Both the position numbers and the translations under genes were made by a program. Source: Bacillus sp. SG-1 (lineage in GTDB: Bacteria; Bacillota; Bacilli; Bacillales; Bacillaceae_B). Taken from it: a stretch of DNA of 40,367 nt. The notes beneath the pieces are model-generated. The model was not told where the DNA came from, searched no databases, and was given only the letters and a program-made list of their open reading frames with translations. Every line of letters starts with the position of its first letter. Positions within the stretch are counted from its first letter, which is position 1. This document shows, in pieces, positions 1-9,283 of the stretch. Where the stretch lies: contig NZ_ABCF01000023.1 in the NCBI RefSeq assembly GCF_000181495.1, positions 1 to 40,367 of the forward strand. The letters run 5' to 3'.

Positions 1-232
1 ATTGTCTGTTGACGAATCAAAAGGCAAAATCAGCCTGTCTATCCGCGCGACTCAAGAAGCGCCTGCAGAAGAGCCTAAGGCAGCAGCGGCAGCTAAAAAG
101 CCTAAGCGTCGTCAAGGAAGCGTTAAGTCAGCTCCAGCAGCAGAAACTGCTCCAACTGGATTCAATACTCTTAAAGACAAGCTTGAAGAGTGGATCGAGC
201 AATCTGAGCGTGAAGATCTAATCAAGAAGTAA
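1..232 (+). CDS. yugI: YugI-type S1-domain general stress protein, 3' part only
   Basis: The last 76 or so codons of a gene that begins before the window. Seen: the end of an S1 RNA-binding domain (KGKISLSIRA), a basic Ala/Lys-rich linker, then the tail GFNTLKDKLEEWIEQSE and DLIKK. Known: B. subtilis YugI (general stress protein 13) is about 130 residues, with an N-terminal S1 domain followed by a similar Lys-rich linker and the same type of tail; S1 domains bind single-stranded RNA, and YugI is associated with ribosomes. The TTG at base 2 is not a real start; the reading frame is open to the window edge. An intrinsic terminator follows directly. Its position next to the later yug genes agrees with the B. 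subtilis order. Confidence 0.85.
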   Translation, partial: LSVDESKGKISLSIRATQEAPAEEPKAAAAAKKPKRRQGSVKSAPAAETAPTGFNTLKDKLEEWIEQSEREDLIKK

Positions 233-238
233 TATTTC

Positions 239-270
239 AAGGACTGGTAGTGATACCGGTTCTTTTTTTA
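239..270 (+). terminator. Intrinsic terminator of yugI
   Basis: A 10-bp stem (AAGGACTGGT pairing with ACCGGTTCTT, two G-U pairs) with a 6-nt loop, followed by a run of T, 7 bases after the yugI stop. Confidence 0.85.
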
Positions 271-295
271 TGCTCTGAAATGTGTACAAAGCGAA

Positions 296-400
296 AGCGA
301 TTATTTGTTCTATCGACGACTTTAACTGTTCGATCATCGCTTTTTTGTCTGCTATCAACGAGTTCTGGATTCTATCGGCGACTTCCAAATTCTATTCCAA
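296..400. repeat. Short degenerate tandem repeat, about 21-bp period
   Basis: Four diverged subunits beginning near 309, 329, 351 and 371 share the pattern CTATCGACGAC / CGATCATCGC / CTATCAACGAG / CTATCGGCGAC. Outer arms GCGAT and ATCGC could pair. It lies between the yugI and rocR terminators in a convergent gap and is one of six repeat-bearing gaps in this window. No gene is seen in the gap. Confidence 0.55.
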
Positions 401-414
401 TAAATGCAACAACT

Positions 415-450
415 AAAAAAGGAGCCTTCCATAGGTGAGGCTCCTTTTAA
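415..450 (-). terminator. Terminator of rocR (minus strand)
   Basis: Stem GGAGCCT / AGGCTCC flanked by A-run and T-run, so it can work in both directions. It lies a few bases past the rocR stop. Confidence 0.85.
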
Positions 451-456
451 AAAAAC

Positions 457-1866
457 TCAATCAGGCCGTTCAATCTCAAATTTCTTAATTCGGTATTGCA
501 GGTTCTGCCTGCTCATGCCAAGGGTTTTTGCCGTTTTGGTGACATTAAAGTCATGGTGTAAAAGTGCCTTCTGGATGTAATAGATTTCGGCTTCAGCCAT
601 ATATTCTTCAAGCGGCTTGATCTCTTTATCGCCGTCAAAAAGAAAGTCTTCTGCGTTGCTATCGAGTTTTTTCTCATCAAGGAGTTGTGTTCGCTGCCTG
701 AAATGCATCGGCAGCTGATTGTACCCTATGCGTCCGCCGGTCCCCATCAAGTTGAATGCCCCTTCTATGACATGTTCAAGCTCTCGGACATTTCCGGGCC
801 AATCGTAATTCGAGAATCGCTCATACACTGAATCTTCGAGCCCTTTGACGTCCATGCCGAAAAGACCGTTATATTTTTCAATGAAATAATGGAGCAAGAG
901 ATCCAAGTCTTCCATTCTTTCCCTTAATGGAGGAATGAAAATGGAAACGACACTCAATTGATAGTAGAGTTCTTTCCGCAGCCTTCCTTCAGAAATGGCG
1001 TCGACAGGGTCTTCATTTATGGTGCAAATCATTCTGCATTCAATCGGTCGATCGACATCGGAGCAGAGTCTGCGCACTTTCTTTTCCCTTAATGCTCTTA
1101 ACAATTTGGTTTGAAGAGGCAGGCTTAAACTATTGATCTCATCTAAAATCAACGTTCCTTCGGCTGCTTGTTCGAATAACCCGGGACTTTCAACTGTCTC
1201 CCCGGACTCCTCGTTGTTGATGCCGAACAAAAGCTCTTCCATGACAGGTTCAGGAAGTGCAGAACAATTTTGGATGATGAGTGGATCTTTCGCCCGTGGA
1301 CTGCCATTATGGATGCTGTGGGAAAAGAGCTCTTTTCCCGTGCCTGTTTCTCCAATGATCAGTACCGGTGAGGAAGTCTTTGCAGCTCGCCGGCTGTTCT
1401 CGATGACCTCTTTAAATAGTGAGTCTTCCCCGATAATGTGATCAAAAGTATAGAGTGGTTCGTCTTTTTTTGCCCGTTTTTCCCGTATCAATTTTTCCAG
1501 CTTGGTGATGTCCCGTGCAATCTCCATCGCACCGATAATCGCATCTTTATGAAAAACCGGGTAGGTATTATTAATGGTCGTGATCTCGCTGCCCTTTACG
1601 TTAAAGTACGTTTGTTTGACATTAAGGGCAGGATTTCCGGTTCGGAGTACATGTAACAATGTGCTTTCCTCGCCATAGCTGAATTGGAAGACCTCGAGCA
1701 GATTTTTATCGAGGACATCATCAACATCCATCCCCTCAATATCCATCATTTTTCTATTATATATAATGGTTTTTCCTTCAGAGTCAATGACATGAACGCC
1801 TGCATCGATAGAGTCCAATACTTTCTCATAGAGATAAACCAACTCTTGCATATCGTTCACAAACAT
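457..1866 (-). CDS. rocR: RocR-like AAA+ regulator with a degenerate sigma-54 contact loop
   Basis: 469 residues with the RocR layout: N-terminal PAS sensor (about 10-125), AAA+ domain (about 140-375; Walker A GETGTGKE at 172-179, Walker B LILDEI near 239-244) and a C-terminal Fis-type helix-turn-helix (about 430-465). It is divergent from rocA, so it is very likely the activator of the adjacent ornithine catabolic genes. Odd: where sigma-54 activators carry GAFTGA, this protein has EESGET (about 219-224) with no length change. The second arginine finger of the usual LYYRL motif is also changed (LYYQL, Gln303). Known: GAFTGA contacts sigma-54, and family members lacking it, such as TyrR, act through the housekeeping holoenzyme. 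Inference: this RocR may not need sigma-L. Start ATG has GGAGAG upstream. The RocR assignment rests on architecture and neighbours. Confidence 0.85.
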   Translation of the reverse strand: MFVNDMQELVYLYEKVLDSIDAGVHVIDSEGKTIIYNRKMMDIEGMDVDDVLDKNLLEVFQFSYGEESTLLHVLRTGNPALNVKQTYFNVKGSEITTINNTYPVFHKDAIIGAMEIARDITKLEKLIREKRAKKDEPLYTFDHIIGEDSLFKEVIENSRRAAKTSSPVLIIGETGTGKELFSHSIHNGSPRAKDPLIIQNCSALPEPVMEELLFGINNEESGETVESPGLFEQAAEGTLILDEINSLSLPLQTKLLRALREKKVRRLCSDVDRPIECRMICTINEDPVDAISEGRLRKELYYQLSVVSIFIPPLRERMEDLDLLLHYFIEKYNGLFGMDVKGLEDSVYERFSNYDWPGNVRELEHVIEGAFNLMGTGGRIGYNQLPMHFRQRTQLLDEKKLDSNAEDFLFDGDKEIKPLEEYMAEAEIYYIQKALLHHDFNVTKTAKTLGMSRQNLQYRIKKFEIERPD

Positions 1867-2086
1867 CTCGTTTTCTCTCCTTTTGTGTGCCGCACCTGAA
1901 AAAATTCAGAAAAGTTTTAAAGAATCAGGTTTATAAGTTTGAAAGACCGTTTCATAGTGTAATAGTGTAATGTGCAAGATAGTTTTTCATCAAGCATTTA
2001 AACCTTTATGAATGAATGGAAATCCCGATTCATACACATGGTGTCGAGCATTTTTTAAAGAATAGTAAAAAAATTAAACAAAATGC

Positions 2087-2115
2087 TTGAAAAATGCAAC
2101 TATCTTTTGCATTAT
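2087..2115 (+). promoter_or_regulatory. Candidate sigma-A promoter of rocA
   Basis: TTGAAA, a 17-bp spacer, then CATTAT (4/6 in each box) inside the 344-bp rocR/rocA divergent gap. The gap holds no other gene. It is AT-rich, so chance matches are possible. Confidence 0.4.
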
Positions 2116-2127
2116 TATATATGTAAG

Positions 2128-2142
2128 GGTTTTCTGATTGCA
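2128..2142 (+). promoter_or_regulatory. Weak -24/-12-like motif upstream of rocA
   Basis: GG, ten bases, then GC, ending in a full TTGCA -12 box at 2138-2142. The -24 side has only the GG (GGGTTT instead of TGGCAC). It would start transcription about 55 bases before rocA. Reported because RocR-type systems normally use sigma-54, but the match is poor on the -24 side. Confidence 0.2.
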
Positions 2143-2210
2143 AATTTTTTTTGCGTTTTGACCCTGCAATATATGAGTATATTAATTTTTTATTTTAGAT
2201 AAAGGGGGAA

Positions 2211-3761
2211 ATGAAATTGATTCCGTACAAACATGAACCATTCACAGACTTTTCAAAAGAGGAAAATCAGAAAGCATTTAAAGAGGGCCTTAATTTGGTA
2301 AACAGCTATTTAGGCCAGGATTATCCGTTAACAATCGGTGGAGAAAAGATTACCACTGAAGATAAGATTGTTTCTGTGAACCCGGCGAATAAAGAACAAG
2401 TTGTAGGTCGTGTGTCAAAAGCAAGCCGTGAACTGGCTGAAAAAGCAATGAACGAAGCATACGAAACATTCCAGACTTGGAGAAAAGTAAAGCCGGAAAC
2501 GCGTGCAGACATCCTGTTCAAGGCTGCTGCCATTGTACGCCGCCGCAAGCATGAGTTCTCTGCAATCCTTGTAAGAGAAGCAGGTAAGCCTTGGAACGAA
2601 GCGGACGCAGATACAGCTGAAGCTATTGACTTCATGGAATATTACGGTCGCCAAATGTTGCGCATCGCAGAAGGCTTTAAAGTAGAAAGCCGTCCTGGCG
2701 AATACAATCAATTCAACTACATTCCACTTGGGGTAGGTGTAGTCATTTCCCCTTGGAACTTCGCGTTCGCCATCATGGCTGGTACAGCTGTTGCGGCAAT
2801 CGTGTCCGGTAACACAGTACTTCTGAAACCAGCATCAACGACTCCTGTTGTTGCAGCGAAATTTATTGAAGTTCTTGAAGAAGCGGGACTTCCTAAAGGC
2901 GTTATTAACTTCATCCCTGGAAGCGGATCTGAAATGGGTGATTATATAGTGGATCATCCGAAAACCCGCTTCGTATCTTTCACAGGCTCCCGCGATGTAG
3001 GTACACGCATCTACGAACGTGCTGCTAAAGTGCACGAAGGCCAAATCTGGCTGAAACGTGTGATTGCTGAAATGGGCGGTAAGGATACAATTGTAGTCGA
3101 TAAAGAAGCTGACCTGGAGTTAGCGGCAAAATCGATCGTTGCATCTGCGTTCGGATTCTCAGGGCAAAAATGTTCAGCATGTTCCCGTGCAGTAATCGTT
3201 GAAGACGTTTACGATCAAGTTCTTGAGCGTGCTGTAGAACTGACGAAAGAATTGACTGTCGGCGATACAACAGACCGTGAAACATTCATGGGTCCTGTTA
3301 ATGACCAGGCAGCATTCGATAAGATCATGAGCTACATCGAAATCGGTAAAGAAGAAGGCGAATTGATGATCGGTGGAGAAGGAGACGACTCCAAAGGGTA
3401 CTTCATCAAGCCGACGATCTTTGCTCACCTTGATCCTGAAGCACGCATCATGAAAGAAGAAATCTTTGGTCCGGTTGTTGGATTTACAAAAGCGAAAGAT
3501 TTCACTCATGCAATTGAAATTGCTAACAATACAGACTATGGTTTGACTGGTGCCGTTATCACCAACAACCGTGCACATATCGAGCAAGCCCGTGAAGACT
3601 TCCATGTCGGAAACCTATACTTCAACCGTGGATGTACAGGTGCAATCGTTGGATACCAGCCATTCGGCGGATTCAACATGTCAGGTACTGACTCTAAAGC
3701 AGGCGGCCCTGACTACTTGCTTCTTCACATGCAAGCTAAAACAACATCTGAAATGCTTTAA
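2211..3761 (+). CDS. rocA: L-glutamate gamma-semialdehyde (1-pyrroline-5-carboxylate) dehydrogenase
   Basis: 516 residues, close to B. subtilis RocA (515) along its whole length. It oxidises glutamate semialdehyde (from ornithine or proline) to glutamate with NAD+. Seen: the aldehyde dehydrogenase core, with the [16 protein letters not shown] nucleotide-binding region, IAEMGGKD containing the general-base glutamate, catalytic Cys in [10 protein letters not shown], and the family tail [21 protein letters not shown]. Start ATG is preceded by AAAGGGGG. It is the first gene of the catabolic set, divergent from rocR, and a strong hairpin separates it from rocD. The product feeds glutamate to RocG three kilobases downstream. 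Sequence is confidently RocA rather than the paralogue PutC mainly because of context. Confidence 0.93.
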   Translation: MKLIPYKHEPFTDFSKEENQKAFKEGLNLVNSYLGQDYPLTIGGEKITTEDKIVSVNPANKEQVVGRVSKASRELAEKAMNEAYETFQTWRKVKPETRADILFKAAAIVRRRKHEFSAILVREAGKPWNEADADTAEAIDFMEYYGRQMLRIAEGFKVESRPGEYNQFNYIPLGVGVVISPWNFAFAIMAGTAVAAIVSGNTVLLKPASTTPVVAAKFIEVLEEAGLPKGVINFIPGSGSEMGDYIVDHPKTRFVSFTGSRDVGTRIYERAAKVHEGQIWLKRVIAEMGGKDTIVVDKEADLELAAKSIVASAFGFSGQKCSACSRAVIVEDVYDQVLERAVELTKELTVGDTTDRETFMGPVNDQAAFDKIMSYIEIGKEEGELMIGGEGDDSKGYFIKPTIFAHLDPEARIMKEEIFGPVVGFTKAKDFTHAIEIANNTDYGLTGAVITNNRAHIEQAREDFHVGNLYFNRGCTGAIVGYQPFGGFNMSGTDSKAGGPDYLLLHMQAKTTSEML

Positions 3762-3775
3762 GCAGCATTACAACA

Positions 3776-3806
3776 CAATGGAGCCTTCAAGCAGGAGGCT
3801 CCATTG
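3776..3806 (+). terminator. Perfect 11-bp hairpin after rocA
   Basis: CAATGGAGCCT and AGGCTCCATTG form an 11-bp stem with a 9-nt loop, 14 bases after the rocA stop. No T-run follows at once (a T-run comes about 15 bases later). It may be a weak terminator or a 3'-end stabiliser rather than a full stop to rocD transcription. Confidence 0.55.
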
Positions 3807-3974
3807 ATTATAATAGGCTGTTTTTTCTCAGTATTGCTGAATCGGGAAGATGTTTTTTTCCCTCTGCAGACAAATGCGTTAGGAATGAGTCTTATTAAAT
3901 GAACATATTTTAAATCGAAAATTTTCATACTTAACCAGGGGAAACCTATTTAAAATGATGAGGAGGAAGATAAA

Positions 3975-5171
3975 ATGTCAAGAAATTCTCAATCAATCAT
4001 AGAACAAACACAAGAATACGGCGCAAACAACTATCACCCGCTTCCAATCGTAATCTCCGAAGCGGAAGGTGTGTGGGTAAAAGATCCTGAAGGAAACAAA
4101 TACATGGATATGCTTAGTGCGTATTCCGCAGTAAACCAAGGACACCGCCACCCGAGAATCATCCAGGCTCTGAAAGACCAGGCTGACCGCGTCACGCTGA
4201 CTTCCCGAGCTTTTCACAATGACCAGCTTGGCCCTTGGTATGAAAAAATCTGTAAAATGACTAATAAGGATATGGCCCTGCCAATGAACACAGGTGCAGA
4301 GGCTGTTGAAACGGCCATTAAAACAGCACGCCGCTGGGCATATGACAAAAAAGGTGTAGCGGATAATCAAGCAGAAATCATTGCGTGTGAAGGTAACTTC
4401 CACGGACGTACCATGTCTGCGGTTTCTCTTTCTTCTGAAGAAGAATACAAACGCGGATTCGGGCCGATGCTTCCTGGCATCAACCTTGTGCCATATGGCG
4501 ATATTGATGCATTGAAAGAAGCCATTACACCTAATACGGCAGCATTTTTGATTGAGCCAATCCAGGGTGAAGCAGGTATTGTCATCCCTCCTGAAGGTTT
4601 CCTCAAGGCAGCATATGAGCTTTGTAAAGAAAACAATGTTCTATTCATTGCGGATGAAATCCAGGCAGGCCTTGCACGTACTGGTAAAATGTTTGCCTGT
4701 GAATGGGAAGATGTTGAACCGGATATGTATATCCTTGGAAAAGCGCTTGGCGGCGGGGTTTTCCCGATTTCCTGCGTGGTAGCGGATGAAGATATCCTTG
4801 GTGTATTCAACCCGGGTTCCCACGGGTCGACTTTCGGAGGTAATCCAATGGCATGTGCTGTGTCGGTTGCTTCACTGGAAGTACTGGAAGATGAAGAACT
4901 TGCTCAGCGTTCCCTTGATCTCGGTAAATATTTCATGGACAAATTAAAGGAAATCGATAATCCGAAAATCAAAGAAGTTCGTGGAAGAGGATTATTCATC
5001 GGAGTTGAATTGACTGAGCCAGCACGCAGCTATTGCGAAAAGCTAAAAGAAGAAGGCTTGTTGTGCAAAGAAACACATGAAACAGTCATCAGGTTTGCCC
5101 CTCCTCTGATCATCAGCCAGGAAGACCTGGATTGGGCAATCGAGCGCATTCAAAAAGTTCTGTCGAGATAA
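3975..5171 (+). CDS. rocD: Ornithine aminotransferase
   Basis: 398 residues, the usual length for RocD (401 in B. subtilis). It is PLP-dependent and moves the delta-amino group of ornithine to 2-oxoglutarate, giving glutamate semialdehyde, the substrate of RocA. Seen: the class III aminotransferase pattern [17 protein letters not shown], the [12 protein letters not shown] strand, the PLP lysine in ILGKALGGG, and [12 protein letters not shown]. Start ATG follows GAGGAGGAAGATAAA, a strong site. It sits between rocA and rocG in the same direction; rocE/rocF (transport, arginase) are absent from this window, so the block covers ornithine to 2-oxoglutarate only. I saw no -24/-12 promoter in the 168 bases between the rocA hairpin and this gene. 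Confidence 0.94.
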   Translation: MSRNSQSIIEQTQEYGANNYHPLPIVISEAEGVWVKDPEGNKYMDMLSAYSAVNQGHRHPRIIQALKDQADRVTLTSRAFHNDQLGPWYEKICKMTNKDMALPMNTGAEAVETAIKTARRWAYDKKGVADNQAEIIACEGNFHGRTMSAVSLSSEEEYKRGFGPMLPGINLVPYGDIDALKEAITPNTAAFLIEPIQGEAGIVIPPEGFLKAAYELCKENNVLFIADEIQAGLARTGKMFACEWEDVEPDMYILGKALGGGVFPISCVVADEDILGVFNPGSHGSTFGGNPMACAVSVASLEVLEDEELAQRSLDLGKYFMDKLKEIDNPKIKEVRGRGLFIGVELTEPARSYCEKLKEEGLLCKETHETVIRFAPPLIISQEDLDWAIERIQKVLSR

Positions 5172-5238
5172 TTGGATGGCTTCTTGTTACACGGACTTTG
5201 ATTAAAGTGGAGGTTGTTCCAACACTTGTGGGGTTTTA

Positions 5239-5350
5239 ATTGGAGTGGAAGGTGCAAGATTTCCTGCGGGACTAGTGTGACTTCCATTTCAAGGTTACGT
5301 ACAAGCTGAAACATAACTGGCCCCGCGGATTCGCTTACTTGGAACGAATT
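5239..5350. repeat. Degenerate interspersed element of the Bacillus CTGCGGG/CCCGCGG type
   Basis: Begins with TTGGAGTGGAAGG, then CCTGCGGGA, and ends with CCCCGCGG ... TTGGAACG. The outer and inner arms are nearly complementary. From memory, many Bacillus genomes carry longer interspersed copies with these landmarks; this one has lost most of its centre. It contains an accidental-looking GG-N10-GC (5242-5255). Confidence 0.4.
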
Positions 5351-5423
5351 ATACTAATACAGAGTTTACATGACACCAAATATAAGAAACTGCCAGTGTT
5401 TCACTAAGCATTTCTCAGGTTGT

Positions 5424-5433
5424 ATGTTACAAT
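5424..5433 (+). promoter_or_regulatory. Candidate extended -10 promoter of rocG
   Basis: TGTTACAAT matches the TGn-extended -10 form of a sigma-A promoter (TACAAT, 5/6) with a poor -35. It places the RNA start about 37 bases before the chosen rocG ATG, and so argues against an ATG further upstream at 5420. Confidence 0.4.
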
Positions 5434-5476
5434 AACAAACGGTTTTAGACTACACAATAAAGAGGCGAATTTTTCA

Positions 5477-6721
5477 ATGGGAGAAAATCTGAATCTGTTT
5501 ACATCTACTCAACACGTAATCAATGATGCTCTCGGCAAGCTTGGTTATAATGAGGAAATGTTTGAACTTTTAAAAGAGCCGATTCGTATGCTGACTGTAC
5601 GTATTCCTGTCCGGATGGATGATGGAAGTATCAAGGTATTTACAGGATATAGAGCCCAGCACAATGATGCTGTTGGACCTACTAAAGGAGGCGTCCGCTT
5701 CCATCCTGAAGTGGATGAGGAGGAAGTGAAAGCATTATCCATGTGGATGAGCCTGAAATGCGGGATTGTTGACTTGCCCTACGGCGGAGGAAAAGGCGGG
5801 ATTGTTTGTGATCCCAGAACAATGTCCTTCACCGAGTTGGAAAGACTCAGCCGTGGTTACGTCAGGGCGATAAGCCAGATTGTCGGGCCGACGAAAGATA
5901 TTCCTGCTCCAGATGTATATACCAATTCTCAAATCATGGCCTGGATGATGGATGAATACAGCCGATTACGTGAAAATGACTCACCAGGTTTCATTACCGG
6001 AAAGCCGTTGGTATTGGGTGGTTCCCAAGGGCGTGAAAAGGCAACAGCACAAGGTGTTACAATCTGTATCGAAGAAGCCGCCAAGAAAAAAGGCATTGAC
6101 TTAAAAGGGGCCCGAGTCGTCATCCAAGGGTTCGGTAATGCTGGAAGCTTCCTTGCAAAATTCATGCATGATGCAGGTGCGAAAGTCATCGCAATCTCTG
6201 ATGCCCATGGAGCTCTTCACGATCCTAAAGGTTTGGATATCGATTATCTGCTAGATCGCCGTGACAGCTTTGGAACCGTTACAACGTTATTCGAAAATAC
6301 AATTTCTAATAAGGATTTATTGGAGCTGGACTGTGATATTCTTGTACCCGCAGCAATTTCCAATCAAATCACTGAATCAAATGCTTATAACATTAAAGCA
6401 TCGATCGTTGTGGAGGCAGCAAACGGCCCGACTACTTTTGAAGCAACCAGAATCCTCTCAGAAAGAGATATCCTCCTCGTCCCGGACGTACTGGCGAGTG
6501 CCGGCGGGGTAACCGTATCTTACTTTGAGTGGGTCCAAAATAACCAAGGTTATTACTGGACAGAAGAAGAAGTGAACGAAAAACTTCACAAGAAACTGGT
6601 AGACGCGTTCAATAATGTATATGAAACATCAATGAACCGTCGCGTCAATATGCGTTTAGCGGCCTACATGGTGGGTGCCCGCAAAATGGCAGAAGCCTCC
6701 AGGTTCAGAGGCTGGGTTTAA
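5477..6721 (+). CDS. rocG: NAD-type glutamate dehydrogenase, catabolic
   Basis: 414 residues, very similar in sequence order to B. subtilis RocG (424). It deaminates glutamate to 2-oxoglutarate and ammonium, closing the ornithine pathway. Seen: [12 protein letters not shown], the catalytic region [10 protein letters not shown] with its lysines, [15 protein letters not shown], Rossmann motif GFGNAGSF, and the C-terminal SRFRGWV. Start chosen at ATG 5477 (MGENLNLF) because AAAGAGG lies about 10 bases upstream and the family begins here; an in-frame ATG at 5420 would overlap the likely promoter. GudB is the paralogue; the neighbours rocA and rocD favour RocG. In B. subtilis RocG also restrains GltC; nothing here tests that. 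Confidence 0.93.
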   Translation: MGENLNLFTSTQHVINDALGKLGYNEEMFELLKEPIRMLTVRIPVRMDDGSIKVFTGYRAQHNDAVGPTKGGVRFHPEVDEEEVKALSMWMSLKCGIVDLPYGGGKGGIVCDPRTMSFTELERLSRGYVRAISQIVGPTKDIPAPDVYTNSQIMAWMMDEYSRLRENDSPGFITGKPLVLGGSQGREKATAQGVTICIEEAAKKKGIDLKGARVVIQGFGNAGSFLAKFMHDAGAKVIAISDAHGALHDPKGLDIDYLLDRRDSFGTVTTLFENTISNKDLLELDCDILVPAAISNQITESNAYNIKASIVVEAANGPTTFEATRILSERDILLVPDVLASAGGVTVSYFEWVQNNQGYYWTEEEVNEKLHKKLVDAFNNVYETSMNRRVNMRLAAYMVGARKMAEASRFRGWV

Positions 6722-6727
6722 TAAAAT

Positions 6728-6764
6728 GTCGATCAGGTTTATATATGCCTGGTCGGCTTTTTTT
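6728..6764 (+). terminator. Terminator of rocG
   Basis: GTCGATCAGG pairs with CCTGGTCGGC (some G-U pairs) and is followed by seven T, beginning 6 bases after the stop. Confidence 0.85.
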
Positions 6765-6850
6765 ACGTTAATAGTTAGTTTTTGTATTGTGTGAAGGTTT
6801 CAGGCAAAGGCACCTTTTTACTATTATTTTTTATATTCAGAGAGGCCTTT

Positions 6851-7290
6851 AGAGGTTGTCGATTGAAGGTCGTGGAGGAATCGAGGTAGTCAAAGAGGAG
6901 TTTAGAGGTTGCCGATTAAAGATCGTGGAGGAATCGAGGTAGTCAAAGAGGCCTTTTAGAGGTTGTCGATTATAAGGTCGTGGAGGAATCAAGGTAGTCA
7001 AAGAGGCCTTGAGAGGTTGTCGATTGAAGGTAGTGGAGGAATCAAGGTAGTCATAGAGCCTTTTAGAGGTTGCCGATTAAAGGTCGTGGAGGAATCAAGG
7101 TAGTCATAGAGCCTTTTAGAGGTTGCCGATTGAAGGTCTTGAGCGAATCGAGGTAGTCAAAGAGGCCTTTAGAGGTTGCCGATTGAAGGTCGTGGAGGAA
7201 TCGAGGTAGTCAAAGAGGCCTTTAGAGGTTGTCGATTGAAGGTCGTAAATGAATCGAAGTAGTCAGAGCAGCGTTTAGAGGTGGTGGATT
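6851..7290. repeat. 53-bp tandem repeat array, 8 units plus a partial
   Basis: Units start at 6851, 6904, 6958, 7012, 7065, 7118, 7171 and 7224, with a broken ninth at 7277, so the spacing is 53 or 54 bp. The unit begins AGAGGTTGTCGATTGAAGG, continues with CGTGGAGGAATCGAGGTAGTC and ends AAAGAGGCCTTT. TCGATT and AATCGA inside many units form a short inverted pair. No stop-free frame runs through it, because the period is not a multiple of three. It fills the gap between the rocG terminator and ywdH; no gene is seen there. Confidence 0.95.
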
Positions 7291-7438
7291 TGTTTTTTTA
7301 CCAAGCGGTGTAGCCGCATTTTTATCCTCTTGCTTTTAATCCAAATGGCACTGTCGAGAACAAACGAGCTCAGGGCTCACAAACCATATCGTCTTTATTA
7401 CTCGATTATATTTAAAAGTACAACATAGGCAAAAGGTA

Positions 7439-7444
7439 TATAAT
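7439..7444 (+). promoter_or_regulatory. -10 box upstream of ywdH
   Basis: A perfect TATAAT 35 bases before the ywdH ATG. The -35 region is poor. Confidence 0.35.
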
Positions 7445-7479
7445 AATACTAAATCAGTCAATCCAAGGAGAGTCTTAAA

Positions 7480-8880
7480 ATGAGCGGAATCACCATACGG
7501 GAGAAATCGCGGGAAGAAGTAGAAGCGGCGGTTGTTCTTCAAAAGAATTACTATGCGACAGGTAAAACAAGACCGATGGCAACGAGGAAAGACAACCTTA
7601 AAAAGTTAGCCGACGTGCTTCGGAAAAATGAGTCAAAACTCCTTAAAGCCCTGCATGATGATTTGAATAAATCTGAAAGAGAAGCGTATACAACTGAGAT
7701 CGGTATTTTGCTTGAAGAAATCAGTTTCACTCTAAAACACCTGGACTCATGGGCAAAGCCGAAGAAGGTAAAAACGGCTGTAACCCATCTAGGGTCAAAA
7801 GGATACCGGATTCCTGAACCGTACGGAGTATCTTTGATTATCGCTCCTTGGAATTATCCTATCCAATTAGCGGTTTCCCCTTTGATTGGCGCATTGGCAG
7901 CGGGAAATACAGCAATAATCAAACCCTCTGAATTGACACCGCATACATCAAAAGTGCTGTCGGAGATGTTTGAAAATGCATTTAATAAAGAACTCGTTTA
8001 TGTAATGGAGGGTGGAGTCCAAACAAACCAGTTTCTATTAGACCAGGCTTTCGATTACATCTTTTTCACTGGAAGCGTTCCGGTCGGTAAAATTGTGATG
8101 GAAGCCGCCTCTAAGCGCTTAATTCCCGTCACGCTTGAATTGGGAGGTAAAAGCCCATGCATTGTCCATGAAGACGCAGACCTGAGTCTTGCAGCTAAAC
8201 GGATTGCATTTGGAAAACTCGCCAATTCAGGGCAAACCTGTATTGCCCCTGACTACCTTTTTGTACATCGACATGCAGAAGGCAAGTTTATTGAAGAGTA
8301 CAAAAAAGCTGTTCAGGAGTTTTACGGGGAAGAGCCGCTGCAAAGCGATCAGTATGGAAAAATTGTCAATGAGCGCCATTATGACCGTCTGAAAAAATAC
8401 TTGAATGATGGAGAAGTGATACTTGGCGGCCGATATGATGATCAATCCTTGCAGATACAGCCGACTTTAATCAAGCCCCTTAATACTGATGTCCCTGTCA
8501 TGACTGAAGAAATTTTTGGGCCGATATTCCCTGTACTTACCTATGACAGGCTGCAAGAAGTCAAGGCGTTTATAACAAGCCGGCCGAAGCCGCTTGCCCT
8601 TTATTTGTTCACTGAAGATGAAGACGTGGAAAAAGACATCACCCAAAATCTATCTTTTGGCGGAGGCTGTATCAATGATACCCTCATGCATGTTGCCACA
8701 CCTCACCTGCCGTTTGGAGGGGTAGGGGAAAGCGGGATTGGAAGCTATCATGGGGAAAGCAGCTTTTCCACCTTTTCTCATTATAAAAGTGTCTTGAAAC
8801 AAACGAATCTCTTTGACCTGCCATTTAAATATCCTAACTCGAAAAAAGGCCTGAAAATTGTACGCAGACTGCTTCGGTAG
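7480..8880 (+). CDS. ywdH: Class 3 aldehyde dehydrogenase, YwdH type
   Basis: 466 residues; B. subtilis YwdH is 456 and shares long blocks with it. NAD(P)-dependent oxidation of aldehydes; the natural substrate of YwdH is not established. Seen: [34 protein letters not shown], general base in LELGGKSP, catalytic Cys in [21 protein letters not shown] and [16 protein letters not shown]. The C-terminal end is basic ([12 protein letters not shown]), as in class 3 enzymes that associate with membranes. SD AAGGAGAG lies 8 bases before the ATG. It stands alone between two repeat arrays and does not look like part of the roc operon. Confidence 0.88.
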   Translation: MSGITIREKSREEVEAAVVLQKNYYATGKTRPMATRKDNLKKLADVLRKNESKLLKALHDDLNKSEREAYTTEIGILLEEISFTLKHLDSWAKPKKVKTAVTHLGSKGYRIPEPYGVSLIIAPWNYPIQLAVSPLIGALAAGNTAIIKPSELTPHTSKVLSEMFENAFNKELVYVMEGGVQTNQFLLDQAFDYIFFTGSVPVGKIVMEAASKRLIPVTLELGGKSPCIVHEDADLSLAAKRIAFGKLANSGQTCIAPDYLFVHRHAEGKFIEEYKKAVQEFYGEEPLQSDQYGKIVNERHYDRLKKYLNDGEVILGGRYDDQSLQIQPTLIKPLNTDVPVMTEEIFGPIFPVLTYDRLQEVKAFITSRPKPLALYLFTEDEDVEKDITQNLSFGGGCINDTLMHVATPHLPFGGVGESGIGSYHGESSFSTFSHYKSVLKQTNLFDLPFKYPNSKKGLKIVRRLLR

Positions 8881-8897
8881 TCTGTTTGTTAGTGCTG

Positions 8898-9160
8898 AAT
8901 TGTCGTGGATTAGCAGGAGAGGTGTAGTCCCAAAAGCGATCACCTACTAAATCGTCGTTAATTGGTAGGAGAGATTTAGTGCCAAAGGGAACTCACCTAC
9001 AAAAACAGCGTGGTTTGGTAGGTGAGGAATGCGAGAGAAGAGTTACCTACAAAACTCTGTAGATTGGTAGTAGAATCCCAGAGAAGGTCACCTACAAAAC
9101 CGACGTGGATTGGTAGTAGAGATGGAGTCCCAAAAGAAACGAGAAGGTAACAACAATCCT
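8898..9160. repeat. Palindromic repeat array of the CACCTAC/GGTAGGTG family
   Basis: Four units begin with (C)ACCTAC at 8941, 8994, 9044 and 9089 (spacing 53, about 50, 45), preceded by a half unit at 8898. Each reads CACCTAC-AAA ... TTTGGTAGGTG, so each can fold on itself; the clearest hairpin is at about 8993-9025. Spacers repeat AGTCCCAAAAG. It lies directly after ywdH. A related set of palindromes is found at 36961-37135. No gene is seen in 8881-9283. Confidence 0.8.
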
Positions 9161-9242
9161 ATAATTTGGTCCAATGAATAGTTACCTGAAAAAAATTGAA
9201 ACTTAAAGCCATCCAAACAAGCAGCACTTGGCCCAACCAAAC

Positions 9243-9277
9243 AAAAAAGACAAACTCACCATCGGAGTTTGTCTTTT
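9243..9277 (-). terminator. Terminator of yuzA, bidirectional
   Basis: AAGACAAACTC pairs with GAGTTTGTCTT, with A-run to the left and T-run to the right, just after the yuzA stop on the minus strand. Confidence 0.8.
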
Positions 9278-9283
9278 ATCATT

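Noticed and set aside
5242..5255. GG-N10-GC resembling a sigma-54 promoter before rocG
   Set aside because: It falls inside the degenerate interspersed element, whose usual sequence already contains TTGGAGTGGAAGG; only TGG and TGCA match, and a better extended -10 lies nearer the gene.
6851..7290. CRISPR array
   Set aside because: Units are contiguous and nearly identical along their whole length; there are no unique spacers and no cas genes. The same holds for the other arrays.
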